Positions 33,989-42,057 of a stretch of 64,000 nucleotides of DNA are shown here, in pieces. The stretch covers positions 492,553 through 556,552 of the forward strand of contig NZ_JAJUIS010000001.1 in NCBI RefSeq assembly GCF_029267515.1, written 5' to 3'. Numbering within the stretch: position 1 is the stretch's first letter; each line of letters starts with the position of its first letter. Under the pieces are notes generated by a model. It saw only the letters and a list, made by a program, of their open reading frames with translations. It did no database searches and was not told the origin of the DNA. Source of the DNA: Seleniivibrio woodruffii (GTDB lineage: Bacteria > Chrysiogenota > Deferribacteres > Deferribacterales > Geovibrionaceae). Position numbers and translations under genes: made by a program.

Positions 33989-36270
33989 AAACCAAGAACA
34001 TCAGAGCCGACATTATTTTTCTCGCCGCTCTGTTCCTGACGCTTTTTGCGGCGCTGGCTGTTTATTCACATTCGGAGTCCGACCCCGGATACACCTTCAT
34101 AGTTTTTTCAAACTACGAACAGCATGTGTCCAACCTTTTCGGAAAAACCGGAGCCTATATAAGCGATATCCTTGCGACATTTTTCGGCTGGACGACGTTT
34201 CTTCTGCCCAGCGTGTTCATCTGGCTTACATACAGCGCGCATCTTCACCGCAAAGACAAAACTCTGAAATGGAAGCGTACGATTTTCCGTTTCATCCTTT
34301 TCCTGCTGCTGCTTTATCTGTTTTCAACTCTGTCCGGCTTTGTCGGCGGGACGGATTTCATCTTTTCCCAGAAACCTACCGGTGGTCTTTGGGGACTTTT
34401 TTCCGCTGATCTGTTTTCGTCCCTTGTTGGGCGCGTCGGCGGCGTTCTGGTGTGTATCTTCCTGATACTGCTCAATCTGCTTGCGCTCTTCCCCCGTGTT
34501 ATCATCGGTTTTATCCGCGAGGGCGTAAATCTTCCGCAGATACCCGAACTGAAAAAGAAGAATACTTCAAGCCGCATTATTACGGAGGAAGAGGAACCGG
34601 ACTACGGAGACTTCATGCCTGTTAAGAATATGCCTGCCGATGAACATTCGCCCATAGGCAACCTTAACAAGGCTGTCGGTGCGGACAAGGATGATGTTTA
34701 CACCCCGCCTTCGAAGGTGACAGTGCCTGAGAAACCGGCAGTACAAACCATTCCGAAAGATGAAGAGGATCTTGGCAATCTCGAAAGCGTAGCCGTGTCG
34801 AAACCTAAGATAAAAGAACCTTTCAACCATATTAACATAAAAGAACCTGTGACTATGGAGCAGGTGCTGGGGAACTACACCGTCCCTCTTACGCTGCTGG
34901 ACGAACCGAAAAAGGACAGCCGCGCCGAGACTCCTGAGGAGATGAAGGCGAAGGGTGAGCTTCTGCTCTCCAAACTGGCTGATTTCGGCGTTAACGGAAA
35001 AATACGCGAGATTCAGCCCGGACCCGTTGTAACCCAGTATGAATTCGAACCCGCACCCGGTGTCAAGATAAACAAGATTGCGAACCTGACAGACGATCTC
35101 GCCCTTGCGATGTCCGCCGTGAGCGTCCGGATCATCGCCCCGATCCCCGGCAAGTCCGTGGTGGGGATAGAGCTTCCCAATAAATACCGCGCCATGGTAT
35201 CTCTAAGCGAGCTTCTTAAATCAAGAGAATACGCGAACAGCGGTTCACCCCTTACATTCGCCATGGGCAAGGATATCGCGGGGAAGGGTTATGTCAGTGA
35301 CCTTGCCACCATGCCGCACCTGCTTGTCGCGGGAACCACAGGAAGCGGAAAGTCCGTAGCGGTGAACACCCTTATATGCTCAATTATTTTCAAAGCCTCT
35401 CCGGACAAGGTCAAATTTATCATGGTTGACCCAAAGATGGTGGAGCTTTCAGTTTACGACGATATTCCACACCTTGCCGCGCCAGTCGTCACAGACCCCC
35501 GCAAGGCTGCGAACGTGCTCAAGAACGTTGTTGAGGAAATGGAGAACAGATACTCTGCCCTCGCGTCACTTAAAGTGCGCAACATAGATTCATACAATAT
35601 GAGAGCGGAGAACGATCCGGAACTGCCGAAAATGCCATATCTCGTGGTTATCGTGGACGAGTTCGCCGACCTTATGCTGGTTTCCGGAAAAGAGGTTGAA
35701 CAGTCCATAATCCGTATAGCCCAGATGGCGCGTGCGGTTGGCATACACCTTGTTCTGGCGACACAGCGACCGTCTGTAAACGTCATCACAGGCATCATTA
35801 AAGCGAACATGCCTGCGAGATTGTCGTTCAGGGTTTCTTCAAAGATAGATTCCAGAACCATTCTGGACACCGGAGGCGCGGAAGTGCTTCTGGGTAAAGG
35901 CGACAGCCTTTTCATACCCCCGGGCATGAGCGACTGTACCCGTGTGCACGGATGTTTTGTGTCAGACGAGGAGGTCGGGCGCATTGTGGATCACCTCAAA
36001 TCACTCGGCAAGCCCGAATACAACATGGATCTTGTCCGCGAACAGACTATAGATGCCGACGACGTTGACGACGGTGAAATGGATGAAAAATATCAGGAAG
36101 CTCTGGAACTCGTTCGCCAGAAGGGTTTCGCTTCAATATCGATGATACAGAGATATCTGCGCATTGGGTACAACAGGGCGGCGCGTATTGTGGAAATAAT
36201 GGAGAAACAGGGTATCGTAGCCCCCAGCGACGGTACTTCAAAGCCCAGAGAACTTCTGATTAAGGACTAG
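33979..36270 (+). CDS. ftsK: FtsK/SpoIIIE DNA translocase
   Basis: A 763-residue septal DNA translocase for chromosome segregation. Four N-terminal membrane helices (about residues 8-180) are followed by a short linker, the alpha-beta motor with Walker A GTTGSGKSVAVN (about 451-462) and Walker B VVIVDEFADLM, and a C-terminal gamma winged helix (SISMIQRYLRIGYNRAARIV) that reads KOPS sites. I choose ATG 33979, inside the end of uppP, rather than the longer frame. The linker is short compared with E. coli, as in most bacteria outside the enterics. Confidence 0.95.
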   Translation: MDIETKNIRADIIFLAALFLTLFAALAVYSHSESDPGYTFIVFSNYEQHVSNLFGKTGAYISDILATFFGWTTFLLPSVFIWLTYSAHLHRKDKTLKWKRTIFRFILFLLLLYLFSTLSGFVGGTDFIFSQKPTGGLWGLFSADLFSSLVGRVGGVLVCIFLILLNLLALFPRVIIGFIREGVNLPQIPELKKKNTSSRIITEEEEPDYGDFMPVKNMPADEHSPIGNLNKAVGADKDDVYTPPSKVTVPEKPAVQTIPKDEEDLGNLESVAVSKPKIKEPFNHINIKEPVTMEQVLGNYTVPLTLLDEPKKDSRAETPEEMKAKGELLLSKLADFGVNGKIREIQPGPVVTQYEFEPAPGVKINKIANLTDDLALAMSAVSVRIIAPIPGKSVVGIELPNKYRAMVSLSELLKSREYANSGSPLTFAMGKDIAGKGYVSDLATMPHLLVAGTTGSGKSVAVNTLICSIIFKASPDKVKFIMVDPKMVELSVYDDIPHLAAPVVTDPRKAANVLKNVVEEMENRYSALASLKVRNIDSYNMRAENDPELPKMPYLVVIVDEFADLMLVSGKEVEQSIIRIAQMARAVGIHLVLATQRPSVNVITGIIKANMPARLSFRVSSKIDSRTILDTGGAEVLLGKGDSLFIPPGMSDCTRVHGCFVSDEEVGRIVDHLKSLGKPEYNMDLVREQTIDADDVDDGEMDEKYQEALELVRQKGFASISMIQRYLRIGYNRAARIVEIMEKQGIVAPSDGTSKPRELLIKD

Positions 36271-36279
36271 GAGGTCGGT

Positions 36280-37260
36280 ATGCCGGACATCAGCACAACC
36301 TATATGGGAATCAAACTGAAAAGCCCTGTGGTGGCCGCAAGCAGCACACTGACAAAGGATATCGACAACCTGAAAAAAGCTGAGGAGGCGGGTGCCGGTG
36401 CCGTTATTCTGAAATCACTGTTCGAAGAGGAAATTCGTCAGGACAGCGGACTGGACATCGATACGGCTTTTCACAGCGAGGCATACGACTATATGTCCGC
36501 CGATGCCGCCATGGTCTATGGTGCCGGGGAATACCTTGAACTGGTGTGTAAAGCCGTTAAAGCAGTTTCGATACCGGTTATCGCCAGCGTAAACTGCGAG
36601 GGCGGAAAATGGTGGGCGGAATACGCAAAATCCATTGAGGAGGCGGGTGCCCACGGCATAGAGCTCAATATCTCTTTCATGCCGTTCGACGCGGGTATAT
36701 CCTCCCAGGAAGCTGAATCAAGATATTTTGAAGTGGTTCATGAAGTAAAAAAGACGGTGAAGATTCCTGTCGCGGTTAAAATAGGGCAGAATATTACCGC
36801 AGTTCCTTACATGGTGCGCAGACTCCACAGCGCCGGAGCATCAGCTGTGACGCTCTTCAACAGATACTATCAAATGAAGATAAACACGAAGACCCTTGAG
36901 CTTGAACCGGTACACTATTTTTCACAGGAGAGCGAAGCATACAGCGTTATCCGCTGGGTCGCCGCCGTTGCCAAGGAATCTTCAATAGACATTTCAGCAT
37001 CCACAGGCGTACACAATGCTGACGTCCTTACACAGTACATCCTTGCGGGGGCATCCACCGTTCAGGTGGCCTCGATGCTGTATAAAAAGGGATTTTCAGC
37101 CGTAACAGAGCTTAATCAGGGGCTTGGAAAGTGGCTGGATGAACACGGCATGAATCTTGAAGACGCAGTCGGGCTTGTTCTGCGCAAAAAGATAAGACAG
37201 TTTCAGACCCTTGAGAGGGTTCAGTATATAAAAATTGCGGACGGAAGCATCATCAGATAA
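36280..37260 (+). CDS. Dihydroorotate dehydrogenase-like protein
   Basis: A 326-residue FMN-dependent TIM-barrel protein close to class 1 dihydroorotate dehydrogenases. It begins ISTTYMGIKLKSPVVAASSTLT and has the barrel segments VIASVNC, HGIELNIS, PVAVKIGQ and a C-terminal phosphate-binding region (ISASTGVHNA, then AGASTVQVAS). It is of the group usually annotated as DHOD-like, common in anaerobes, whose true substrate is uncertain. The usual active-site Cys or Ser motif of PyrD is not obvious. It follows ftsK by nine bases with AGGAGG and is convergent with the small genes downstream, the stops touching each other. Confidence 0.88.
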   Translation: MPDISTTYMGIKLKSPVVAASSTLTKDIDNLKKAEEAGAGAVILKSLFEEEIRQDSGLDIDTAFHSEAYDYMSADAAMVYGAGEYLELVCKAVKAVSIPVIASVNCEGGKWWAEYAKSIEEAGAHGIELNISFMPFDAGISSQEAESRYFEVVHEVKKTVKIPVAVKIGQNITAVPYMVRRLHSAGASAVTLFNRYYQMKINTKTLELEPVHYFSQESEAYSVIRWVAAVAKESSIDISASTGVHNADVLTQYILAGASTVQVASMLYKKGFSAVTELNQGLGKWLDEHGMNLEDAVGLVLRKKIRQFQTLERVQYIKIADGSIIR

Positions 37261-37512
37261 TCAGGCGAACAGATCCAGCCCGATAGCTTTTGCTATATTG
37301 CCGAGAGTTGTACTTTTAACATCTTCGACAGCGTCCTCTGCATCGTTCTTAACCTTTGTTTTGACTGATTCAATGTCGCTTTTAACACTGCCTTTTAAGT
37401 CTGAGACCGCATTATTCACATCATGCCTGATCTGCTTTTGTGCCGACTGGACATCACTTTTTATCTGTTGTGCCGAGTTTGAAAGACCGCTTGTCAGAGT
37501 TATAGAAGACAT
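37261..37512 (-). CDS. Small helical protein with the shared tail, GLDLFA
   Basis: An 83-residue protein of unknown function. It is almost entirely helical and charged (SDVQSAQKQIRHDVNNAV, then SDIESVKTKVKNDAEDAV), with heptad-like spacing that suggests a coiled coil or an apolipophorin-like bundle. It ends GLDLFA. It starts 14 bases after the stop of the next small gene upstream, with GAGGTG as ribosome binding site, so the two are cotranscribed. The end resembles those of both neighbouring small proteins (INILA, IDILA). No signal peptide or membrane segment is visible. The product probably belongs to the motility regulon because the operon has a sigma-28-type promoter. Confidence 0.72.
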   Translation of the reverse strand: MSSITLTSGLSNSAQQIKSDVQSAQKQIRHDVNNAVSDLKGSVKSDIESVKTKVKNDAEDAVEDVKSTTLGNIAKAIGLDLFA

Positions 37513-37526
37513 TATTCACCTCGAAA

Positions 37527-37754
37527 TTATGCAAGAATGTTTATGGACGCGGTTTTTATTACATCCTCTGTAAATGACTCCAGTGCTGATTCGGATTCCT
37601 CAGATTTTTCAGGAGGAAATGGCCAGACAGGTTGAAAAAAATCTTCAACAGCCTGAAAGAATCCGCCTTCGGACTGAGTTTTAGATGCGGTTCGTGAGCC
37701 TGATGTCTGGGTTATAACCGGATTGTTGAGGTTTGAGCCTGATGTTATGCGCAT
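37527..37754 (-). CDS. Small protein with the shared tail, SINILA
   Basis: A 75-residue protein of unknown function. The N-terminal 30 residues are polar and rich in Ser, Thr and Asn (a likely disordered segment). The middle is aromatic (GGFFQAVEDFFQPVWPFPPE), and a short helix leads to the end, SINILA. GGAG lies before the ATG, and a sigma-28-like promoter (TAACGTTA-N11-TCCGATAT) lies just upstream. It is the first gene of a two-gene unit with the 83-residue protein. A disordered N-terminus is what flagellar type III export substrates have, but this is only suggestive. Confidence 0.7.
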   Translation of the reverse strand: MRITSGSNLNNPVITQTSGSRTASKTQSEGGFFQAVEDFFQPVWPFPPEKSEESESALESFTEDVIKTASINILA

Positions 37755-37773
37755 AAAATTCTCCGCTTATCAG

Positions 37774-37801
37774 CATATCGGAATTTTATGTATTAACGTT
37801 A
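37774..37801 (-). promoter_or_regulatory. Sigma-28 (FliA)-like promoter of the two-gene small-protein unit
   Basis: On the minus strand TAACGTTA (37794-37801), 11 bases, then TCCGATAT (37775-37782). The sigma-28 consensus is TAAAGTTT-N11-GCCGATAA, so each half matches 6 of 8 and the spacing is exact. It lies about 20 bases before the 75-residue gene. Confidence 0.6.
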
Positions 37802-37880
37802 TGTATTCTGAATGGTGTTAATATGTATTATATGTGTGGTTGTTCTGCATCGGACAGAAGCATTACAAAATAACCCGCGG

Positions 37881-38084
37881 TCACGCAAGTATATCTATCA
37901 TAGATCCTTTCATAGCTCCCTGTGCCGCATTGTTTGCACCCTGCGCCGCATCGAGAGGGGCAAGAACCGAAAGTCCTGCCTTCTGGCTGTCCAGAGCCAT
38001 TTTCATGACCTTTATACTTGCCGCATACTGTGTTTCCGCCGCCTTCATGTCGCTGGCTGCTGATGCTATTCCTGCTAAGTCCAT
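37881..38084 (-). CDS. YjfB-like small motility protein with the shared tail, IDILA
   Basis: A 67-residue protein that matches the pattern of YjfB-type putative motility proteins: MDLAGIASAASDMKAAETQ, then SIKVMKMALDSQKAG. The rest is Ala-rich and helical and it ends SMIDILA. GGAG lies before the ATG and a near-perfect sigma-28 promoter precedes it, which supports a role in or near the flagellum. The family function is not established. It is transcribed separately from the two other small genes, with 126 bases between them. Confidence 0.78.
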   Translation of the reverse strand: MDLAGIASAASDMKAAETQYAASIKVMKMALDSQKAGLSVLAPLDAAQGANNAAQGAMKGSMIDILA

Positions 38085-38103
38085 AAAAAACTCCTATGTT
38101 TAT

Positions 38104-38130
38104 ATATCGGCGAAAAAAACATAAACTTTA
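38104..38130 (-). promoter_or_regulatory. Near-perfect sigma-28 (FliA) promoter of the YjfB-like gene
   Basis: On the minus strand TAAAGTTT (38123-38130), exactly 11 bases, then GCCGATAT (38104-38111). This matches the sigma-28 consensus at 15 of 16 positions. It lies 20 bases before the ATG at 38084. Confidence 0.85.
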
Positions 38131-38171
38131 CATGATTATGGTTGTGATTTTAACTATTTTGATTAGGCGAA

Positions 38172-38187
38172 AGACTATAATTAGTCT
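38172..38187. promoter_or_regulatory. Operator-like palindrome AGACTA-TAAT-TAGTCT
   Basis: Perfect 6-bp arms around TAAT, 11 bases upstream of the -35 box of the livK-like gene. A regulator of the amino-acid binding protein is the obvious guess, unproven. Confidence 0.4.
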
Positions 38188-38197
38188 GACAAAACAT

Positions 38198-38225
38198 TTG
38201 AAATTATCATGACATTTGTTATAAT
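38198..38225 (+). promoter_or_regulatory. Sigma-70 promoter of the livK-like gene
   Basis: TTGAAA (38198-38203) and TATAAT (38220-38225) are 16 bases apart, with transcription starting near 38232, shortly before AAGGAG. Confidence 0.6.
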
Positions 38226-38257
38226 CAGCCACCGACGTTTTCCAAGGAGTGAGATTA

Positions 38258-39376
38258 ATGAGAAAGTTATCCTTTATTATGCTCGCGCTGCTCATATGTG
38301 CTGTTGCGCACGCGGAGATAAGGCTTGGCGGTCTTTTCTCTGTTACAGGACCAACCAGCTTCCTCGGTATGCCAGAAAAGCAGACACTTGAGATGCTTGT
38401 TGACGAAGTGAACAAACAGGGCGGTATCAAAGGCGAAAAGATAAAACTTTTCATCTACGATACGCAGGGTGACGAGAACGTTACCATAAACGCCTTTAAA
38501 AGGCTCGCCACAATAGACAAGGTTGTCGCCGTTATCGGACCCTCAAGAACCGGCGAAGCTCTGGCAATTAAAAATCTCGCGGTTAAGTTTAAAGTGCCGA
38601 TGATTTCATGTGCAGCAAGCCTTGATATTGTCACTCCCGTGAATAAATATCTGTATAAAACACCCCAGTCCGACACTCAGGTTGCCGAAAAGCTGCTTGA
38701 ATATCTCGCTGCAAAAAAGAAAAAGAATATCGCTCTTATCACCGAACAGAGCGGCTACGGCTCAACAGGCAGGGACGCTGTTCTCGATATCGCTAAAAAA
38801 TACAGAATGAATATCGTTGCCGATGAAAAATTCCGCGACAAAGATAAAGACATGACTTCTCAGCTTTCTAACATCAAAGGGAAGAAGTACGATGCCGTTA
38901 TCTGCTGGGCTGCAGGTGCAGCACCCGCGATTATCGCCAGAAATGCCCAGCAGCTCGGCATGGGCGACCTGTATATGACACAGGGTGTTGCTTCCATGAA
39001 GTTTATTGAACTTGCCGGTGATGCCGCAAACGGTATAAAGCTCACAGCGGGCAGAATTGTCGTTGCGGATCAGCTCCCTGATACTGACAAATTCAAAAAG
39101 ACCCTTATGAAATATAAAAACGATTTCGAGTCAAACTTTAAATCTCCCGTATCTGCTTTCGGCGGACACGCGTACGACGCTTTCATGCTGTTCAAGGCTG
39201 CTTATTCTAAAGCAGGTTCAGGCGGCGACAAGCTGGCGAATGAGCTTGAGAAAGTGAAAAAGATGATAGGTATAGCCGGAGAATTCAACATGTCTCCCGC
39301 GGACCACACAGGGCTTACAAAAGATTCGTTCGTAATAGTTGAGATAAAGAATAAAGACTTTGTGCTTGCCAATTAA
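38258..39376 (+). CDS. Periplasmic branched-chain amino acid-type binding protein
   Basis: A 372-residue type I periplasmic binding protein of the LivK family. The start at 38258 is chosen for AAGGAG and for the signal peptide MRKLSFIMLALLICAVAHA. The mature protein begins EIRLGGLFSVTGPTSFLG, and VIGPSRTGEALA and EQSGYGSTGRDAV mark the ligand-binding lobes. No permease or ATPase gene is nearby, so it either serves a transporter encoded elsewhere or acts as a sensor for a chemoreceptor. Ligands in this family include branched-chain amino acids, amides and aromatic acids. Confidence 0.9.
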   Translation: MRKLSFIMLALLICAVAHAEIRLGGLFSVTGPTSFLGMPEKQTLEMLVDEVNKQGGIKGEKIKLFIYDTQGDENVTINAFKRLATIDKVVAVIGPSRTGEALAIKNLAVKFKVPMISCAASLDIVTPVNKYLYKTPQSDTQVAEKLLEYLAAKKKKNIALITEQSGYGSTGRDAVLDIAKKYRMNIVADEKFRDKDKDMTSQLSNIKGKKYDAVICWAAGAAPAIIARNAQQLGMGDLYMTQGVASMKFIELAGDAANGIKLTAGRIVVADQLPDTDKFKKTLMKYKNDFESNFKSPVSAFGGHAYDAFMLFKAAYSKAGSGGDKLANELEKVKKMIGIAGEFNMSPADHTGLTKDSFVIVEIKNKDFVLAN

Positions 39377-39383
39377 AAACTTA

Positions 39384-39412
39384 TTGACTGTAATAAAAAG
39401 ATAGGGTATATA
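39384..39412 (+). promoter_or_regulatory. Promoter of the tRNA gene
   Basis: TTGACT (39384-39389) and TATATA (39407-39412) are 17 bases apart, with a start near 39419, ten bases before the mature tRNA 5' end. Confidence 0.6.
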
Positions 39413-39425
39413 AACATCCCTATCT
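39399..39425. repeat. Inverted repeat across the tRNA promoter
   Basis: AGATAGGG-N11-CCCTATCT, 8-bp perfect arms with the -10 hexamer in the loop. It may be the terminator of the livK-like gene (though without a T-run) or an operator on the tRNA promoter. Confidence 0.4.
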
Positions 39426-39428
39426 TAC

Positions 39429-39502
39429 GGCGGTGTAGCTCAGATGGTTAGAGCATGCGGCTCATATCCGCAGTGTCCGGGGTTCAATTCCCTGCACCGC
39501 CA
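39429..39502 (+). tRNA. tRNA with anticodon CAT (Met, or Ile after lysidine modification)
   Basis: A 74-base cloverleaf: acceptor arms GGCGGTG / CACCGCC, D-arm GCTC...GAGC, anticodon stem TGCGG / CCGCA with loop CTCATAT, T-arm CCGGGGTTCAATTCCCTG region, and discriminator A. The CCA end is not encoded. The anticodon is CAT. It is not an initiator type because the first acceptor pair G-C is Watson-Crick and the anticodon stem lacks three G-C pairs next to the loop. Elongator Met or the Ile2 isoacceptor cannot be told apart by eye. Its 3' end is the attachment site of the integrated element. Confidence 0.93.
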
Positions 39503-39509
39503 TACAATA
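39492..39509 (+). repeat. attL, left 18-bp direct repeat in the tRNA 3' end
   Basis: CTGCACCGCCATACAATA covers the last 11 bases of the tRNA and seven bases beyond. The identical sequence at 48467-48484 marks the other end of the element. Confidence 0.9.
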
Positions 39510-39517
39510 AGCATTTC

Positions 39518-39550
39518 AGGGCTTCCGGAGAAATCCGCGAAGCCCTTTTT
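39518..39550 (+). terminator. Terminator after the tRNA
   Basis: GGGCTTC / GAAGCCC with an inner CGGA / TCCG stem and a GAAA tetraloop, followed by five T. It ends the tRNA transcript just inside the element. Confidence 0.85.
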
Positions 39551-39619
39551 AATTCAGCCTTTCAGCTAGTTTGAGTTCCAGTAAGTACCAGTACTATTCT
39601 ATGAAATCTCGATATGTTT

Positions 39620-39741
39620 GACGGTATAAAAGACGGTATGTTATACTTGTGTTAGAGCTTGTACCGTCAAAATCTAAAAACTATATGCCTTTAGGATGTT
39701 ATGTGTGACGGTATAAAATATTCTGCTATGGAGATACCGTC
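39620..39741. repeat. Five GACGGTAT repeats, candidate integrase arm sites (left)
   Basis: Copies lie at 39620-39627, 39632-39639 and 39707-39714 (direct) and at 39661-39668 and 39734-39741 (inverted, one with a terminal change). The last one touches the integrase ATG, so the integrase may repress its own gene by binding there. Two more copies lie at the right end of the element (48384-48403). Confidence 0.75.
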
Positions 39742-40923
39742 ATGGCAACTACAAATACAGCCATCTGTAACGCAAAATATACCGATAAACCCTACAAAAT
39801 CACTGACGAAAAGGGAATGTATATTCTGGTTAATGCCTCTGGAAAGTATTTCAGGTTTGATTACAGGTATGCAGGTAAAAGACAAACATTAGCAATCGGT
39901 GTTTATCCTGAAGTATCTTTAAAAGAAGCCAGAGAGAAGAGAGACGAAGCAAGGAAGCAGGTTAAAAATGGAATAGACCCTAACGAACTTAAAAAGGCAA
40001 AGAAACATAATTTAATCTGCGAAGCAGGAGACTGTTTTGAGGCGATGGCTCTTGAATGGCATACAAAAAATAAACCTAGATGGAAAGAAAGCACTGCCAA
40101 GCGGAATTGGAGAACATTAGAGAAAGATATTATTCCATATATCGGTAATAGACCCATAAAACAGATAACAGCTCAAGAGCTTTTAGCTGTGCTTAGAAAG
40201 ATTGAGGAAAGGGACAAGGTTGATTCTGCCCACAGGGCAAAAATTTTGTGTAATGGTGTTTATTCCTATGCAGTAGCAAGCATTAGAGCAGATAGAAATA
40301 TTGTTAAAGATTTGGACGGAGCTTTAACAGCAAGAAGCACAAAGAACATGGCTGCTTTAACAGATACAAAAGAGATTGGAGGGCTTCTTAGGGCGATAGA
40401 TGGCTTTAGAGGTGAATTTAATACTAAGTGTGCTTTGCGCCTTTCTGCATACGTTTTCTTACGTCCGGGTGAATTAAGACAGGCTGAATGGTCTGAAATA
40501 GACTTTGATAAAAAAATATGGAAGATTCCTGCGGATAAGATGAAAATGAGCCGTCCGCATATTGTACCGTTGTCAAGGCAGGCAATGGAGATATTGAAAG
40601 AGATATACCCTCTGACAGGTAAATGGCAGTATGTTTTTCCTTCTGTTAGAGGAAAAGACAGACCCATGAGCAATAATACTGTTCTGTCGGCTCTGCGGAG
40701 AATGGGTTATACAAAAGATGAAATGACTGCACACGGATTTAGGCGTATTGCATCTACACTTTTATATGAAAACGGATGGGAGAGTGCAGTTGTTGAGATG
40801 CAACTTGCCCATGCCGAAAGGAACAAGGTAAAGGCTGCATATAATCATGCAGAATATCTGGAAAGAAGAACTGAAATGATGCAGTGGTTGGCTGATTATC
40901 TGGATGGTTTGAAAAAGGGATAA
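39742..40923 (+). CDS. int: P4-type tyrosine integrase
   Basis: A 393-residue phage-type integrase. An N-terminal arm-binding domain of the DUF4102 kind (KYTDKPYKITDEKGMYILV, then GVYPEVSLKEAREKRDEAR) is followed by a core-binding domain and the catalytic domain. Catalytic residues are visible: Arg in FLRPGELRQAEW, HGFRR, LAHAERN and the nucleophile Tyr in AAYNHAEYLERR. It lies beside the tRNA in the orientation and position usual for this family and would recombine the 18-bp att repeats. GGAG precedes the ATG; an arm-type repeat overlaps the start region. Confidence 0.95.
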   Translation: MATTNTAICNAKYTDKPYKITDEKGMYILVNASGKYFRFDYRYAGKRQTLAIGVYPEVSLKEAREKRDEARKQVKNGIDPNELKKAKKHNLICEAGDCFEAMALEWHTKNKPRWKESTAKRNWRTLEKDIIPYIGNRPIKQITAQELLAVLRKIEERDKVDSAHRAKILCNGVYSYAVASIRADRNIVKDLDGALTARSTKNMAALTDTKEIGGLLRAIDGFRGEFNTKCALRLSAYVFLRPGELRQAEWSEIDFDKKIWKIPADKMKMSRPHIVPLSRQAMEILKEIYPLTGKWQYVFPSVRGKDRPMSNNTVLSALRRMGYTKDEMTAHGFRRIASTLLYENGWESAVVEMQLAHAERNKVKAAYNHAEYLERRTEMMQWLADYLDGLKKG

Positions 40924-40925
40924 TC

Positions 40926-41744
40926 ATGGAACAGACAGCAAAGGATATGATGGCATATTTTTGGAATAAAATTATTTCTTATGAAAAATGCCGTTATGAA
41001 GAATATTATGCCCGTAATATTAAAAACTTACCTCAAGATATTGACAATGTAACTGAAAAAGGCTTGGAGTTGGCAAAATTTATTATAAAGATTTTCCCTA
41101 CACCAACAATAGAGCCAACAGAAGAATCATTGCCACATCCTGACAAAAAGAGGGCTGACAGTACTGTTGCTAAGTTGTTAAGCGGTGAAGAGACCTCTCT
41201 CAATTCAGATTTAGTTGCTGTAGGGTGTATCAATGACCCAAGACTAATTCAGGTTGCAGCGAGCCGGATGAGTGAGATTAAATATGTTTATATCGGTATG
41301 CAAAAATTATTGAAAATATATAAAAAGAAAACCCCTGAAGGTATAATTTCAAAACAAGTTTATTTGCGACCAGAAGAAATTATGACAATGGCTTTGGAGC
41401 GGTTGTATAATTTGCCCGAAGAAATTTTTTCTGATGTATATAGTGTGTTATCAATTATGAAAAAACCACCAAAACAAGGTAAAGATAAAAACCCATTTAT
41501 TTCATATCGCCAATATTTAGCTGTTTGGGCTTTAAAAGCATTTTTTAACATAAATCCAGATAGAAATCAGGCAGCAGACATAAAATTTTCTGGATGTGAT
41601 ATAGTCGCAGAAGCAGACGGGTCAACATATGAAGGCATAAGAAAGGCTTGGTATGGAAATCACCCATTCGGTTTGTATCATCTTTATGAATTAGATGAGT
41701 TTGAATATCTATGTAGGAAATTAAAGATTAGAGATTACGGGTAA
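40926..41744 (+). CDS. Element protein of unknown function
   Basis: A 272-residue soluble protein that I do not recognise. It starts two bases after the integrase stop, so it is cotranscribed with it. The sequence is mostly helical and charged, with an N-terminal aromatic segment (YFWNKIISYEKCRYEEYY) and no obvious catalytic motif, signal peptide or membrane helix. Being coupled to the integrase, it may assist integration or maintenance; this is only context. Confidence 0.75.
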   Translation: MEQTAKDMMAYFWNKIISYEKCRYEEYYARNIKNLPQDIDNVTEKGLELAKFIIKIFPTPTIEPTEESLPHPDKKRADSTVAKLLSGEETSLNSDLVAVGCINDPRLIQVAASRMSEIKYVYIGMQKLLKIYKKKTPEGIISKQVYLRPEEIMTMALERLYNLPEEIFSDVYSVLSIMKKPPKQGKDKNPFISYRQYLAVWALKAFFNINPDRNQAADIKFSGCDIVAEADGSTYEGIRKAWYGNHPFGLYHLYELDEFEYLCRKLKIRDYG

Positions 41745-41865
41745 GTAGTGTAACTGGTTTATATTGTTATCTAATTTTGTTGTTTGTCAAAAACGTCCAA
41801 CCTAGCATACGACCTTTTATGAGTCTCCAATTATTATTACTGAAAATAACAAATGGGAGGCGCAA

Positions 41866-42057
41866 ATGGCGTACCAATTATTAAGACGTAACGATGTCGA
41901 AGAACTCACGGGGCTTTCAAGAAGTGCAATCTATCAGAAAATGCAACAGGGTGATTTTCCTAAACAGATTAAACTTGGGGAAAGAACAGTTGCATGGCTT
42001 GAGACTGATGTAACTCAGTGGATTGAATCAAAAATTACTGCAAGCAGGGGGAACTAA
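41866..42057 (+). CDS. AlpA-family regulator/excisionase
   Basis: A 63-residue DNA-binding protein of the AlpA/MerR-like winged-helix group: QLLRRNDVEELTGLSRSAIY, then GDFPKQIKLGERTVAWLETDV. AlpA of the CP4-57 prophage activates integrase and promotes excision, and small proteins of this type act as excisionases in P4-like elements. GGGAGG precedes the ATG. Its stop overlaps the next gene start (TAATG), so it leads a tightly coupled set with the replication initiator. Confidence 0.9.
   Translation: MAYQLLRRNDVEELTGLSRSAIYQKMQQGDFPKQIKLGERTVAWLETDVTQWIESKITASRGN

Noticed and set aside
37235..37573. Plus-strand frame of 112 codons over the small-protein genes
   Set aside because: It runs antisense to two genes that have ribosome binding sites, an upstream sigma-28-type promoter and the shared tail, and it starts inside the preceding gene.
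39620..39741. Short CRISPR-like array before the integrase
   Set aside because: The repeats are only 8 bases, irregularly spaced and in both orientations, with no cas genes. They fit integrase arm sites.
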